Below are positions 1-9,633 of a stretch of 64,000 bases of DNA, piece after piece. The position numbers and the translations under genes are program-made. Numbering within the stretch: position 1 is the first letter of the stretch; each line of letters opens with the position of its first letter. Source of the DNA: Phaeobacter sp. J2-8 (GTDB lineage: Bacteria; Pseudomonadota; Alphaproteobacteria; Rhodobacterales; Rhodobacteraceae); NCBI RefSeq assembly GCF_022867865.1, contig NZ_JALIEC010000003.1:496001-560000 (forward strand). The letters run 5' to 3'. The notes below the pieces were generated by a model. The model made no database searches, was not told where the DNA came from, and saw only the letters and a list, made by a program, of their open reading frames with translations.

Positions 1-942
1 CGCGAAGGTCCGAAAGAATTTGCGCGGGATGGGCGTAAACTTGGCCGAAGGGGAAAGCGCGAAAAAGAACGGTGTGCAGGCGGCTGGCAGATCGGCAATC
101 ATCGCGACCTCGTCGTCGACGGCCACCCGCAGTGGATACACCGACAGGATCGGATCGGGTGTATTGGGCCGTGGCGCCGGATCATCCGCCGCGCCATTGA
201 AATAGAATTCGCGTTGCATCTGGCTCAGCTGCTGCGGGCGCTGGGAGCCATCGGTCTCTTGCATGACATCGGCGGTGACCCGCTTCATCATCACCGAAAC
301 CTCGACGTCAGGGGTCGAGATATGGCGGGCAAGGGCGCGGGCAAAAGGCGAATTGCCAGCGGTGCCATCGCTGGCCACGGTGTCGGGCAGGGTGGCAAAG
401 GCCACCAATTGATCGCCCTCCGCCTGCACCACCGCCAATCCCCGGCTGACGGCTGCGCTGCGTCCTTCGGCGCGGGCCTGGGCCAAAAGCTGCTCGGCAA
501 AGGGGTTGTTGCGACATGCATCCAGAAAGATCAGCGACACCGGCACCGGTGTCAGCGCCTGCATGATCTGATCCAGCGACAGGCCCTCGCGCGGGATGGC
601 GGCAGCGCTGCGCAGATTGGCATCCACCGGCATCAAATAATTCACCCGCTGATATTGCACACCATGCCCCGCAAAATAGACCGCCGCCACATCCGCGCTT
701 TGCGCGTCTTCGGCAAATTGATCCAGCGCCAGCCCCATCGCATCTTCGTCCAGATCGGTCAGCACCGTCACGTCAAAGCCGGTCGCGCGCAAACTGTCGG
801 AAATCAGCCGGGCATCATGGGTGGCATTGGCCAACTTGCCGATCCGCGCATAGTCGGAATTGCCAATCACCAGCGCAATCCGGTTTTCGGCCCAGACGGG
901 CAGGGCCCAGAAGATCAGCGCAATCAGGGATATGAGACGCAT
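1..942 (-). CDS. Caspase-like (peptidase C14) secreted protein, 3' end outside window
   Basis: The open frame runs from ATG at 942 to the window edge (314 codons, no stop), so the C-terminus is missing. Residues 1-18 form a signal peptide ending VWAE. Residues 20-145 match the peptidase C14 (caspase/metacaspase) fold: start IALVIGNSDY, catalytic His93 in YFAGHGVQ and catalytic Cys143 in FLDACRNNPF, so both catalytic residues are present. By family knowledge it would be a cysteine protease acting outside the cytoplasm; substrate and role are unknown. Bacterial proteins of this type often carry SEL1, TPR or SH3 repeats C-terminally, which cannot be checked here. A copy of the dispersed repeat lies just upstream. 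Confidence 0.85.
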   Translation of the reverse strand, partial: MRLISLIALIFWALPVWAENRIALVIGNSDYARIGKLANATHDARLISDSLRATGFDVTVLTDLDEDAMGLALDQFAEDAQSADVAAVYFAGHGVQYQRVNYLMPVDANLRSAAAIPREGLSLDQIMQALTPVPVSLIFLDACRNNPFAEQLLAQARAEGRSAAVSRGLAVVQAEGDQLVAFATLPDTVASDGTAGNSPFARALARHISTPDVEVSVMMKRVTADVMQETDGSQRPQQLSQMQREFYFNGAADDPAPRPNTPDPILSVYPLRVAVDDEVAMIADLPAACTPFFFALSPSAKFTPIPRKFFRTFA

Positions 943-1050
943 TTTGTTCAGCTTTCCTATCATGATCTTGCCGCCATGGTGGCGTGAAACAGCCCCATAG
1001 GCAAGCGGCGGGGCAAGTGTGAACATGACCTGAAAAGCGCTGCCTTGCCC

Positions 1051-1112
1051 TTCATCTGACCAAAAATATCCCGGGGGTGAGGCCAAAGGCCGAGGGGGCT
1101 GGCCCCCTTCTT
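1051..1112 (+). repeat. Dispersed AATATCCCGGGGG repeat, copy 1
   Basis: This element starts TTCATCTGACC, continues AAAAATATCCCGGGGGTGAG, then holds two nested inverted repeats (GGCC-AAA-GGCC and GGGGG-CTGG-CCCCC) and ends CTTCTTTT. It lies between the start of the caspase-like gene and the 3' end of ruvB. Six further copies occur in the window. The GC-rich hairpin could act as a terminator, but the T-rich tail is on the + strand while both neighbours are transcribed on the minus strand. Confidence 0.85.
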
Positions 1113-1140
1113 TTCACGCGAATGACGGGGAGGTCAGAGG

Positions 1141-2169
1141 CTATTTGGCGAACAAATCGCTCTGCCCCGGCGCGCGCGGCGGTGCAATTCCCAGATGCGT
1201 CCAGGCCTTTTGCGCCAGTATGCGCCCGCGTGGGGTGCGTTGGATCAATCCCTGTTGCAACAAAAAGGGTTCGATCACCTCTTCCAGCGCATCCCGGCTT
1301 TCGCTGAGAGCCGCAGACAGCGTTTCAATCCCCACAGGTCCGCCCGCATAATTTTCGGCGATTAGCCCCAGATACCGGCGGTCCGCGCCATCCAGCCCCA
1401 GATGATCCACCCCCAACCGGGTCAGCGCATTGTCGGCCAGCGCGCGGGTGATATGGCCGTCGCCTTCGACCACGGCAAAATCAACAACCCGGCGCAGCAA
1501 CCGTCCGGCGATCCGGGGGGTGCCACGGGCGCGCCGGGCAATTTCGCGCGCGCCGTCGCTGTCGGCGGGCACGCCCAGTTTGGTGGCGTTGCGGCTGACA
1601 ATTTCATGCAACTCATCAACAGTATAGAACTGCAACCGTGTCGGAATGCCAAAACGATCCCGCAACGGCGTGGTCAAAAGCCCCAACCGCGTGGTCGCCC
1701 CAACCAGGGTAAACGGCTGCAATTCGATCCGCACCGTGCGCGCCGCCGGGCCTTCGCCAATCACCAGATCCAGTTCGAAATCTTCCAGCGCGGGATACAA
1801 AATCTCCTCGACCACCGGGTTCAGCCGGTGAATTTCGTCGATGAACAGCACATCCCGTGCCTCTAGATTGGTCAGGATCGCCGCAAGATCACCTGCCTTG
1901 GCCAGAACCGGGCCCGAGGTCATGCGAAAATTGACCCCCAATTCGCGCGCCATGATCTGGGCCAGCGTGGTCTTGCCCAGCCCCGGCGGGCCATGAAACA
2001 GCGTGTGATCCATGGCTTCGCCGCGTTGGCGGGCGGATTGAATGAAAATACGCAGATTGGCCCTTGCTGCGGCCTGACCGATGAAATCCGACAATTGCTG
2101 CGGCCGCAGCGCGCGGTCGGCATCCTCGGGGCGCGGTTCGGGGCGCAGGGTGGGGTCCGGTTCGCTCAT
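1141..2169 (-). CDS. ruvB: Holliday junction branch migration ATPase RuvB
   Basis: 342 aa, the usual RuvB length. It is the AAA+ motor that, as a hexamer with RuvA, drives branch migration of Holliday junctions in recombination repair. Visible motifs are Walker [10 protein letters not shown], Walker B DEIHRL, sensor region GATTRLGLL, and the C-terminal winged-helix domain with TPRGR. The ATG at 2169 lies 12 bases after the ruvA stop, completing a ruvC-ruvA-ruvB operon. Nothing is unusual in the protein itself; its partner ruvA is frameshifted in this sequence. Confidence 0.98.
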   Translation of the reverse strand: MSEPDPTLRPEPRPEDADRALRPQQLSDFIGQAAARANLRIFIQSARQRGEAMDHTLFHGPPGLGKTTLAQIMARELGVNFRMTSGPVLAKAGDLAAILTNLEARDVLFIDEIHRLNPVVEEILYPALEDFELDLVIGEGPAARTVRIELQPFTLVGATTRLGLLTTPLRDRFGIPTRLQFYTVDELHEIVSRNATKLGVPADSDGAREIARRARGTPRIAGRLLRRVVDFAVVEGDGHITRALADNALTRLGVDHLGLDGADRRYLGLIAENYAGGPVGIETLSAALSESRDALEEVIEPFLLQQGLIQRTPRGRILAQKAWTHLGIAPPRAPGQSDLFAK

Positions 2170-2181
2170 CCCGTGTTCACC

Positions 2182-2863
2182 CTATCCCTTTGGGGCCAGA
2201 AGTTTCAGCGCAGCGCGGATCAGCGCCGCCGTGTCGGCCTCTGGCGTCTCGCCAGCGGCCTGGGCCACCGCGCCGGCGGCCTCGCCCGGGGCATAGCCAA
2301 GATTGCCAAGCGCCGAAAGCGCCTCGGCCTGGGCATAGTTGGCTTTGGGCGCGGGTTTGGCCGCTGATTTGGCTGCGGGGCGGGGCTCCGGCACCGGGGT
2401 CGCGTCCTCGATGACCGAGTTCGTCGACCTCTGCGGCCTGTGCGCCGCCCATGGCCATCACTGCCGGGGCTTTGTCCTTCAACTCGTGCACCACACGTTG
2501 TGCCGTCTTCGGGCCAATACCCTTGGCCGCTTTGATTGCGTTGATGTCGCCCAGGGCAATTGCCCGGCTGACCCCATCCGGGCCAAGTGTGCCCTGGATC
2601 GCCAGGGCGGCTTTTGCGCCGATACCCTGCACCGTCAGCAACAGGCGGTGCCATTCCTTTTCCACCAGCGACGGAAAGCCATAAAGCTGCAAGAGATCTT
2701 CGCGCACCGTCAGATCGGTATAAAGCGCCACAGCCTCGCCAACAGCGGGCAGCCCGGCCAGCGTTCGGTCCGAGCAATAGACAACATAGCCAACACCACG
2801 CACATCCAGAAGGATGTGATCCTCGCCCCGGTAATCAATCCGCCCCGAAAGCTTGCCAATCAT
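2182..2863 (-). CDS. ruvA: Holliday junction DNA-binding protein RuvA, frameshifted
   Basis: RuvA binds the four-way junction and loads RuvB. Domain I (start [15 protein letters not shown]) and domain II with two helix-hairpin-helix motifs ([20 protein letters not shown]) read from ATG at 2863. The frame then breaks at about 2417-2425, in the flexible linker after EVDE. The RuvB-contacting domain III ([14 protein letters not shown] to [13 protein letters not shown]) continues in another frame to the stop at 2182. The span is 3n+1 bases, fitting one inserted C (GAACTCGG for GAATCGG); the corrected protein has about 226 aa. The start overlaps the ruvC stop (ATGA). A sequence error is more likely than a true mutation, because both halves are well preserved. 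Confidence 0.92.
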
Positions 2864-3372
2864 TGTGCCCGCACCTCTCGCAATGCGCGCCCGGATGCTG
2901 CCCCGGGTGCGCGCACATAAAACGCATGTGTCATGGCAATTGCCAGCGCATCCGCCGCATCCGGCCCGGCCAATACGACCCCCGGCAATTGCATCTTCAC
3001 CATATGTGCGATCTGGGTCTTGTCGGCATGTCCGACGCCGACCACACATTTCTTTACCTTGTTGGGGGCATATTCGCCAACAGTCAAACCCGCCTGCGCC
3101 GGGACAAGCAAGGCAATGCCGCGCGCCTGACCCAGTTTTAGGGTGGCGACCGCATCTTTGTTGACAAAGGTTTGTTCCACCGCCGCGGTGGTGGGGGCAT
3201 AGCGTTGCAGGACATCGGTCAATTGCCGGTGCAGCGACATCAGCCGCAGCGCGAGGTCTGTCCCCTCTGAATGGCAGATCCCATTGGCCACATGGCGCAA
3301 TTTGCTGCCTGAAACGTCGATCACGCCCCACCCGAGGTTGCGCAAACCCGGATCGATGCCCAGAACCCGCAT
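2860..3372 (-). CDS. ruvC: Crossover junction endodeoxyribonuclease RuvC
   Basis: 170 aa Holliday junction resolvase of the RNase H-like fold. All four acidic catalytic residues are present: Asp7 in GIDPG, Glu66 in AVEQTF, Asp138 and Asp141 in [10 protein letters not shown] chose the ATG at 3372 because it gives the standard [10 protein letters not shown]-terminus; a GTG-type extension of 13 residues upstream is possible but not typical. The stop overlaps the ruvA start by ATGA, indicating translational coupling in ruvCAB. Confidence 0.97.
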   Translation of the reverse strand: MRVLGIDPGLRNLGWGVIDVSGSKLRHVANGICHSEGTDLALRLMSLHRQLTDVLQRYAPTTAAVEQTFVNKDAVATLKLGQARGIALLVPAQAGLTVGEYAPNKVKKCVVGVGHADKTQIAHMVKMQLPGVVLAGPDAADALAIAMTHAFYVRAPGAASGRALREVRAQ

Positions 3373-3692
3373 GACTGCCCTGACTTTGTTGCTTTTTTGT
3401 TTCGCTAGCACGAAACGAGAACAAACGCCAAGAGAAACCTTTGGGGCGCTGCGATGAGTCGGTTTTGCCTTGTCAAGTCGTCGACCTGCGGCGGAATGGC
3501 CTGTGTCGTGGGTTCTGGGATTTGTTTTTCGGTAATTTATTAATCTAAATCAGTGGCTTAGTTGTGTTCTGAGCAATGACGGGAATGCAAGGGGGCTATG
3601 CAGAGACTGCACTTGTTTGCGGCGCTGTTGCCCATTAGTTGCGCAGTATGAAAACTTGCGCCCGAATGGCGCCGTAGCCAGGAGTGCCCGAG
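3373..3692. other. Intergenic region, divergent between ruvC and DUF1127 gene
   Basis: These 320 bases must hold the promoters of the ruvCAB operon (minus) and of the DUF1127 gene (plus). There is an AT-richer stretch near 3530-3555. I see no convincing coding sequence, hairpin or operator. Confidence 0.5.
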
Positions 3693-3908
3693 ATGGCCGT
3701 TTATGAAGAAAATTCCGCCCAAATCGCAGTTGCCGGATTTGGGGATCGCATTGGTCGCAGCGTGTCGATCATGATCAACCGCATTCAGGAATGGAAAGAT
3801 GCACGTGCGACCCGCACCTTGCTCTCCAGCCTCAGCGACGCCGAGCTGAACGATATTGGTCTGTCGCGCGCCGACATCGACCGCATTGCACGGCAACCAA
3901 ACTTCTAA
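3693..3908 (+). CDS. DUF1127 domain small protein
   Basis: 71 aa. The C-terminal half carries the DUF1127 (YjiS-like) signature: arginine-rich helix followed by LSSLSDAELNDIGLSRADIDR. ATG at 3693 is preceded by AGGAG at 3680-3684; a GTG at 3684 is an alternative. In other alphaproteobacteria, small arginine-rich DUF1127 proteins influence RNA turnover and phosphate or stress metabolism, often by binding RNA, but the role of this one is not known. A strong terminator follows directly, so it is probably monocistronic. Confidence 0.9.
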   Translation: MAVYEENSAQIAVAGFGDRIGRSVSIMINRIQEWKDARATRTLLSSLSDAELNDIGLSRADIDRIARQPNF

Positions 3909-3928
3909 GACTTCTTTAAAGTCGAAAA

Positions 3929-3963
3929 AAAGGCCGCGACCTGGCAACAGGCGCGGTCTTTTT
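3929..3963 (+). terminator. Bidirectional rho-independent terminator
   Basis: A long stem pairs AAAGGCCGCG (3929-3938) with CGCGGTCTTT (3952-3961), with an inner CCTG-GCAA-CAGG helix capped by a GNRA tetraloop, then TTT. The A-run on the left gives a T-tract on the other strand. It lies between the convergent DUF1127 gene and the 113-aa membrane protein gene and probably serves both. Confidence 0.88.
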
Positions 3964-4068
3964 GCATGTGGGTCAATCGCTGTGGTTTTCGGCCGGGTCC
4001 GCCTTTTGGCTTGGGGAAGCGGCGGACCCGGAACCACCTGAGGCGTTTTGCGACCTCAGGTGAAAGGC

Positions 4069-4410
4069 TCAGACAATAGCGCTTAGCAGGCCTGCGAACC
4101 ACATGGCTACAGGGTCGACTTGCATGACCCAAGCGGCGCCTTGTTCGAAAATGCTACCGGCCGCCAGCAGGTCAAGCCGGTCTTCGTATTGCACAACGCC
4201 CTGATGGGCGATCAGCAAACCTTTGAATGCAAAGAAACAAAACGCAATGATCATCAACCCGCGAATGGGCAGGGCGGTCAGTTTGCGCGTGGGACGCTGG
4301 CGGATCACGCCGGTTCCGTCGATGAAATTCGTATGACCGCGCGCCAGTTTGCGATTTTTCTTGGCAATCCGCCTGACGCGCTTGTCGAAATGGAACAATG
4401 TCTCCGACAT
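4069..4410 (-). CDS. Small membrane protein of unknown function
   Basis: 113 aa. Residues 1-45 are basic and cytoplasmic in character (MSETLFHFDKRVRRIAKKNR), followed by one hydrophobic segment around residues 52-71 (LMIIAFCFFAFKGLLIAHQG) and a soluble or weakly hydrophobic C-terminus. I chose ATG at 4410 because AGAGG lies just upstream; the open frame extends 14 codons further without a better ribosome site. I do not recognise a named family. It is likely an inner-membrane protein. It is convergent with the DUF1127 gene and shares its terminator. Confidence 0.7.
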   Translation of the reverse strand: MSETLFHFDKRVRRIAKKNRKLARGHTNFIDGTGVIRQRPTRKLTALPIRGLMIIAFCFFAFKGLLIAHQGVVQYEDRLDLLAAGSIFEQGAAWVMQVDPVAMWFAGLLSAIV

Positions 4411-4520
4411 GGCAGCCTCTACATCTAATCCGGCCCCCACCAGATACGGCACCCTTTTTGGGCGTCAAATGTGGCAATTCCGGGGCAGATGTAGAAATTT
4501 AGCGGCAAATGCCGCTAAAA

Positions 4521-5393
4521 TCAGAGAGCTTTTTGCAGGGTCAGGGTGGTCCATTCAACAATCTCTTCGCGGTGAAGGAGATTGATGCCATTGGCGGCAT
4601 AAACGGCGATCACTTCGTCCGCCTGTTCATTCAGAATACCAGAGAGAATCGCATATCCACCCGGTTGCAAATGGCTGGCCATGTCCGGTGCAAGTGAAAT
4701 AAGCGGCGCTTTCAAGATATTGGCAAACACCAAATCAAACGGGGCCATCGCCGCAATATCGCTATGGTCGAACCCCATCGCCACACGACAGGCCACACGC
4801 CCGTCCAAACCATTGGCGCGGACATTGGCCTCGGCGACCTCGACGGCGACCTCGTCAATGTCCGAGGCCAGTACGGTTTCCGGCCAGATCCGGGCCGCAC
4901 CCATCGCCAGAACCGCCGTGCCACAGCCGATGTCGGCAACCGATTTGCCATGAAATCCGCCGGTCGCCAGCCGGTCAAGCGCCCGCAGACAGCCAAGTGT
5001 GGTGCCGTGGTGGCCGGTGCCAAAGGCCATGGCGGCCTCGATCAACAGAGGTTCGCAATCGGCGGGCACCTTGTCGGCATCATGGCTGCCATAGACAAAG
5101 AAACGCCCCGCCGCTACCGGCGACAATTCGCGTTTCACCTTGGCCACCCAATCCGTTTCCGGCAGTTCGGAAATCGCAAAATCCTTGGCGCCAAATGCCG
5201 CCGCAAGGACCGCAAGGGCGGCTTCGTCCGGGGCCTCGGTGAAATAGCCGCCGATTTCCCACAGGCCAGAGCCATCCTCCATCTCGAACACGCCGACGCC
5301 GGTTGGTTCGGGCACCAGATGTTCCATGGCCGCGCCAAGCGTTTCAGCCTGAGGCTTGCCGGGCAGGGTGGTGAGGGCGGTGAATGTGGGCAT
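4521..5393 (-). CDS. prmA: Ribosomal protein L11 methyltransferase PrmA
   Basis: 290 aa SAM-dependent enzyme that methylates lysines and the N-terminus of ribosomal protein L11. Motifs seen are AFGTGHHGTT (PrmA-specific substrate/SAM loop), VADIGCGTAVLAMGAA (SAM motif I), SDIDEVAVEVA, and FANILKAPL in the place of the catalytic NIL motif. ATG at 5393 has AGAGAG upstream; a GTG three codons earlier is the alternative. It stands alone, with the MFS gene about 145 bases upstream on the same strand. Confidence 0.96.
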   Translation of the reverse strand: MPTFTALTTLPGKPQAETLGAAMEHLVPEPTGVGVFEMEDGSGLWEIGGYFTEAPDEAALAVLAAAFGAKDFAISELPETDWVAKVKRELSPVAAGRFFVYGSHDADKVPADCEPLLIEAAMAFGTGHHGTTLGCLRALDRLATGGFHGKSVADIGCGTAVLAMGAARIWPETVLASDIDEVAVEVAEANVRANGLDGRVACRVAMGFDHSDIAAMAPFDLVFANILKAPLISLAPDMASHLQPGGYAILSGILNEQADEVIAVYAANGINLLHREEIVEWTTLTLQKAL

Positions 5394-5538
5394 GTGTGGC
5401 ACTCTCTGACGGTTTCACGTCTCTTAGGACCTTTGCGGCGGGTTTGAAACCTCTGCCCGTCACATTGGGTCATCACCCGGCGGTTTTGCGCGGCGGTCCA
5501 CGCAGAAACATCACATCTCCACTATGCGCAGATCGCGG

Positions 5539-6773
5539 CTATTCCGCAGGGGCGGGGACAATCGGGCGTTGAAACACGGTTTCATATCCCGGCACCGGAT
5601 GGCGGGGGATCAGCAGGGCGAGCACAAATGATGCGGTCGCAATACCGGCCGCGGCAAAAAACACCGATCCGGGCGAAACCAGCCAGAGATACCCCAGGCC
5701 CGCAGGCAGAAACACCGCCGCGATATGGTTGATGGTAAAGGCTACCGCCGCCGTCGGGGCGATATCGCCGGGGTCGGCAATTTTCTGGAAATAGGTTTTC
5801 AGCGCCAGTGCGAGGCCAAAGAACAGGTGATCAATCAGGTAAAGCGCCGCCGCGATCACCACACCCCAGCCAAAGAAATAAATGCCGCCATAGGCCAGAA
5901 ACACCATGATCAGACCGGCATATTCAAACAGCAGTGTCGCGCGTTCGCCAAACCGGGCAACGGCACGGCCCATGAGCGGGGCAAACAGCATATTGGCCAC
6001 CAGATTGGCGAGGAACAACGCCGTAACCTCGTGCACTGCGAAGCCAAACCGTTCGACCATCATGAAACCGGCAAACACCACAAAGATCTGGCGGCGCGCG
6101 CGGCCAGAAATTGCAGCACATAGTATAGCCAGTAACGCCGCCGCAGGATCAGCTTCTTGACCTGCGGATTGGGCGCGTCGAACCGGGGATAGGCCAGCAT
6201 GGAAAACACCGCCAGCACAGCGGTGACGCCGCCCGCGATCAGGTAGACATGGGTATAGCTTAGCCCCAATGTCTCCCATGTCAGGACAATCGCGCCATAG
6301 GCCAGCAGCGTGGCCGCCGATCCCGCCGCCATCAACAGGCCCAGCACCTGCGGCGCGCGGTCCTTGGGCAGCCATTGCAGCTGAAGCGATTGGTTCACGG
6401 TTTCGAAATAGTGGAACCCGATGGAGGACAGCATCGTGATCGTCAAAATCCCCGCCATGTCGGGGAAATAGGCGGTCACCGCCGTCGCCACGCCCAACAA
6501 CAACAACGCGATCAGCGCCAGAACCTGTTCGTGCATGAAAACGATCAAGGCAATCACGCCCACCGCCAGAAATCCGGGGATCTCGCGCACCGTGTGCAGC
6601 CAGCCAATGTCAGACCCGTCGAACCCCGCGACCTCGATCACGAAATTGTTCAGCAGGGCGGTCCAGGTGGCAAAGGCGATGGGCATCGCCGCTGCCATCA
6701 CAAACAGCAATGTTGTCGGGCGGCGCCAGACCGGCAGATCGCGCGCAAGCGCCAGGGGCAGGGTTTTGCTCAT
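5539..6773 (-). CDS. MFS transporter, frameshifted
   Basis: About 411 aa once corrected. The first half (ATG at 6773, MSKTLPLALARDLPVW) and second half (RQIFVVFAGFMMVERFGF to PAPAE) together give a major facilitator superfamily permease with 11-12 hydrophobic segments. The frame breaks at about 6091-6103 inside GCGGCGCGCGCGGCC. The span is 3n+2 bases, fitting one lost base, or a two-base GC expansion, in this repeat. Substrate is not deducible. No clear ribosome site precedes the ATG. Both halves keep continuous membrane segments, so a sequence error is more likely than decay. Confidence 0.85.
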
Positions 6774-7006
6774 GCTTGGGATGTACGGCGGTTGCAAAAA
6801 AAAGGCGAGTATACTTTTTGCGCAGTCACCCCTGCACAGATGCACATTCCATCGCATCGGCTGTGGAATTGTGTTGAAATGGCACCTTGTGGCATCACTG
6901 CCCCGGGTTGGCCGGCAGGATTTGACCGCAGTCTTTGATTTTGGCTTTGATTTCGGGCAGCGTCGGGACAGGGCCGGTATGTGTGATGTGTTGTAGGAAA
7001 CGAGAG

Positions 7007-7630
7007 ATGAACGCCATTGAAATCGAACCGCTTTTTACCCGTTCTGACGGGGCGTATCACTTTGCCCGGTGGGGGCGTCCGATTGCGCCGATTGTCTTTG
7101 GCGTGACCGAAGGCACCCTGCCGGTGATCAAAGGCGCGCTGGAGGCCGTGGTCGCAATGGCCGGTCACCATATCGCCGAAACCGACCCGGAATTGGGCAG
7201 CAATTGCATGTTCTTTTTCTTTCGTGATTGGGACGAACTGCCGGACGTGCCTGATCTGGACAAGCTTGTGCCGGATTTGGTGGCCCTGGTCGGGCGGTTG
7301 AAATCGGCAGATGCCAATCAATACCGGGTGTTCCGGTTTGACGATGCGGGCGCGATCAAAGCCTGTTTCGTGTTCCTGCGCATGGACGACGCGCTTGGCG
7401 CGATGCAGGCCGAAACATTGGCGCTGGGCCAGATCGTCCGGGTGATGTTGCTGTGGTCCGATGCGGCATTTGCCGAGGTGTCGCCGCTGGCGATTGCCGG
7501 CGACCAGACAATTCTGCGCCCCGAGATCGGTGCCGTGATCCGGGCCGGGTATGATCCGGTGATGCCCGCCGTGTCACAGGATCCGGTCCACGCCATGCGA
7601 CTGGCGGCGCGGGTTGGCCTGGCGCAATAG
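7007..7630 (+). CDS. Conserved-looking protein of unknown function
   Basis: 207 aa, soluble, no signal peptide or membrane segment. Recognisable stretches are FARWGRPIAPIVFGV near the N-terminus, CMFFFFRDWDELPDVPDLD in the middle and ILRPEIGAVIRAGYDPVMP near the end. Codon use resembles its neighbours, so it is a genuine resident gene. The ATG at 7007 lies after GAGAG. It diverges from the MFS transporter gene with 233 bases between, which must contain both promoters. I do not assign a function. Confidence 0.75.
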   Translation: MNAIEIEPLFTRSDGAYHFARWGRPIAPIVFGVTEGTLPVIKGALEAVVAMAGHHIAETDPELGSNCMFFFFRDWDELPDVPDLDKLVPDLVALVGRLKSADANQYRVFRFDDAGAIKACFVFLRMDDALGAMQAETLALGQIVRVMLLWSDAAFAEVSPLAIAGDQTILRPEIGAVIRAGYDPVMPAVSQDPVHAMRLAARVGLAQ

Positions 7631-7934
7631 GCCTGTCTTTCTGATCAGAAACGCATGTGGCGGCAGACGCACGCGGCGAAATCAATGGCCCCGGCATAGA
7701 CCCGCCCAAAAAGTGCGCAGCCTCTTCCATCGTGCCATTCCCGTTGGGATGGAATGCTGTACCAAACGGCCGACTGTTGTCAGGATGGACGCAACTTGGC
7801 GACGGACAGTTGCGGCCATACAAATTGGGTTGAAAAATGTTGGCCTGGCTATGTCGCCATGTCAGTCTTGGTTTCAGGGGGTGGCACTCAGCATGCCTCG
7901 GGAACAGTCATTTGAAAAAATAGGTATGGATTTG
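7631..7934. other. Intergenic region without recognised feature
   Basis: These 304 bases precede the low-GC membrane protein gene. The local GC falls from left to right. I see no gene, repeat or terminator; ATG triplets here lack ribosome sites and would only extend the downstream frame. Confidence 0.4.
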
Positions 7935-9049
7935 ATGTCAACCGATCGAAAGACCATATTTTCCTATTTTGGATTGAAAACTTATGCAGCGGTTGCGGCA
8001 CCGCTTTTCTTTTTGTTCGATTTTCTGACCCCGGTTGTTCAAACGGCTTTCGGAAACAATGCCGGGTTTCTGTCGGCCTGGGTTCTTGTTGGTTTGGGCC
8101 TGATCGGATTGTTGATTCCGCGAAAAATCTGCCTATCCATTGAACCGTCCGTTCAGGACAAGGAACTTGTTGCCTTTCGGCAATTTTCCGGGCTGGCACT
8201 GGCCACGGGTGGGCTTTGGGTTGTGCTCTCGTCCAGTGTCCTTGGTGCAGAAGCCAAGGAAAATGGCGTGATCGGGGCCCTGTTTCCGCAAGTCGAAGAA
8301 TACCAAACCCGGCTTTTTGGTTCGCTCGAAGATATAGAGGCGGTTCTTGAGCAGACAAAAGAGGGTGTGGATACGTTGGTGACTTATGCCGAAGAGGATC
8401 GCGCCGATCCAAACGTGCAGCTCGCCAAACGTGGCATTCAGCGTACCGAAGCCGAGTTTGGAAGAGCGTTACGGCGCAAGGATATCGATGTCGTACGTAT
8501 GTTTGTGGAAGGGGGTGGCCAGTTACGGCCAGCAGGCTGGAGTTGTTTACCGGCGGTGGTTTCGAGTTTGGGGAAGTCGTCGATATTTGGTCTGCGGACA
8601 TCGCAGAATTGTTCCTGGATCATCGCGATCAACTGGACACGTCGATTTGTCGGCCAACAATTCGGTATCTCTTTTCTGATGGCGGTCCGGGCCAGAGAAA
8701 CGTTGCCGGTGGCTATTTCGAACGGTTGGCCGACAACGGACAGGGTATTGAATTTCTAAAGGATCTGTGCGGCGAAAACGCCTTTTCTGATTATATTCGG
8801 AATTTCATTAATAGTGAAAAGTTGCGCGCTGAGAAAAACGAAAAAGGCGTTGCTGTTTACCGTGCGACCCTATCCGAATGTGTCGAAAAACGTGAAGCCG
8901 AGCTGAAACGTGCCAACCAGTGGCTGCCTAAAAACCAAATAACACAGGCGTGCAGCGGGCCTGCAAACTGGGCCTCTGTCGATTTTTTTGAGTTTCGTGA
9001 CAAGCGGGATTTTTCGGCGGAATTGCAGCGGCTTCTGGACCAAATCTGA
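7935..9049 (+). CDS. Unknown membrane protein with ankyrin-like segment, frameshifted
   Basis: About 371 aa after correction. The N-terminus has three hydrophobic segments (near residues 16-32, 44-60 and 84-100), then a soluble region starting at about residue 120. One stretch, EFGRALRRKDIDVVRMFVEGG, resembles an ankyrin helix pair. The frame breaks at the five-G run 8511-8515; adding one G joins it to the frame reading TGGGFEFGEVVDIW and ending ELQRLLDQI. The start is uncertain: ATG 7935 or ATG 7926, both with weak ribosome sites. Base composition is clearly lower in GC than its neighbours, suggesting acquisition by transfer. No known family recognised. Confidence 0.65.
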
Positions 9050-9130
9050 TAAGGTTCTTCTGGTGTTTGCGCTATATCAATGTCGGTTTCTGCGCGCTGT
9101 CTATCATGGTGTCATCCAGAGGAGGCAACC

Positions 9131-9535
9131 ATGTACAATCATATCCTGATCCCGGTCGCTCCGGGCCACTACGAAGAATACGCCAACGCGCTGACCGTGA
9201 CGCGGAAACTGTCCAATACGGGGGCAAAGGTTTCGATCCTCTCAGTGGTTGAGGACGTCCCGATATATGTCGAAACCTACTTGCCAAACGATCAGGTCGA
9301 ACAGGCCAAGGTGGAAATCGCAAACGAATTGAAAGCCCAATTTGCCAAGGACGAGGTCGAGATCCATGTGATTGATGCCCATCCAGCCAATGGCATTCTG
9401 GATTGGGCGACGCAAAACGCGGTCGATTGTATCGTTGTGACCTCACATCGACCGGGGATCTCGGACTATTTTATTGGCTCGACCGCCGCCCGCGTTGTGC
9501 GCCACGCACAATGTCCGGTTGTCGTTCTGCGCTAG
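9131..9535 (+). CDS. Universal stress protein, UspA family
   Basis: 134 aa single Usp domain. It begins MYNHILIPVAP and ends GSTAARVVRHAQCPVVVLR, the usual UspA borders; the ATP-binding loop region is HRPGISDYFIGSTA, close to the G-2x-G-9x-GS/T pattern but with altered spacing. ATG at 9131 follows a strong GGAGG at 9121-9125. Usp proteins bind nucleotides and support stress survival; the specific role is unknown. It is convergent with folD and probably monocistronic. Confidence 0.92.
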   Translation: MYNHILIPVAPGHYEEYANALTVTRKLSNTGAKVSILSVVEDVPIYVETYLPNDQVEQAKVEIANELKAQFAKDEVEIHVIDAHPANGILDWATQNAVDCIVVTSHRPGISDYFIGSTAARVVRHAQCPVVVLR

Positions 9536-9633
9536 GGCGACTTGGTCACGGGGCCAAGAATTGCCCCGCCAAAACCCCGGCAAGAGCGGCGGTCGCTTTG
9601 CCGCCGCTCAAACCGGTCGATGCGCGCCAGACC

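Noticed and set aside
214-987. 257-codon + strand frame opposite the caspase-like gene
   Set aside because: Rich in His, Gln and Arg without family features, and antisense to a gene with a signal peptide and catalytic motifs.
1091-1117. Repeat hairpin as the ruvB terminator
   Set aside because: The T-rich tail follows on the + strand, whereas ruvB is transcribed on the minus strand.
2177-3424. Single 415-codon frame joining parts of the ruvC and ruvA regions
   Set aside because: The first half is an out-of-frame reading of ruvC; only the part after ATG 2863 is RuvA.
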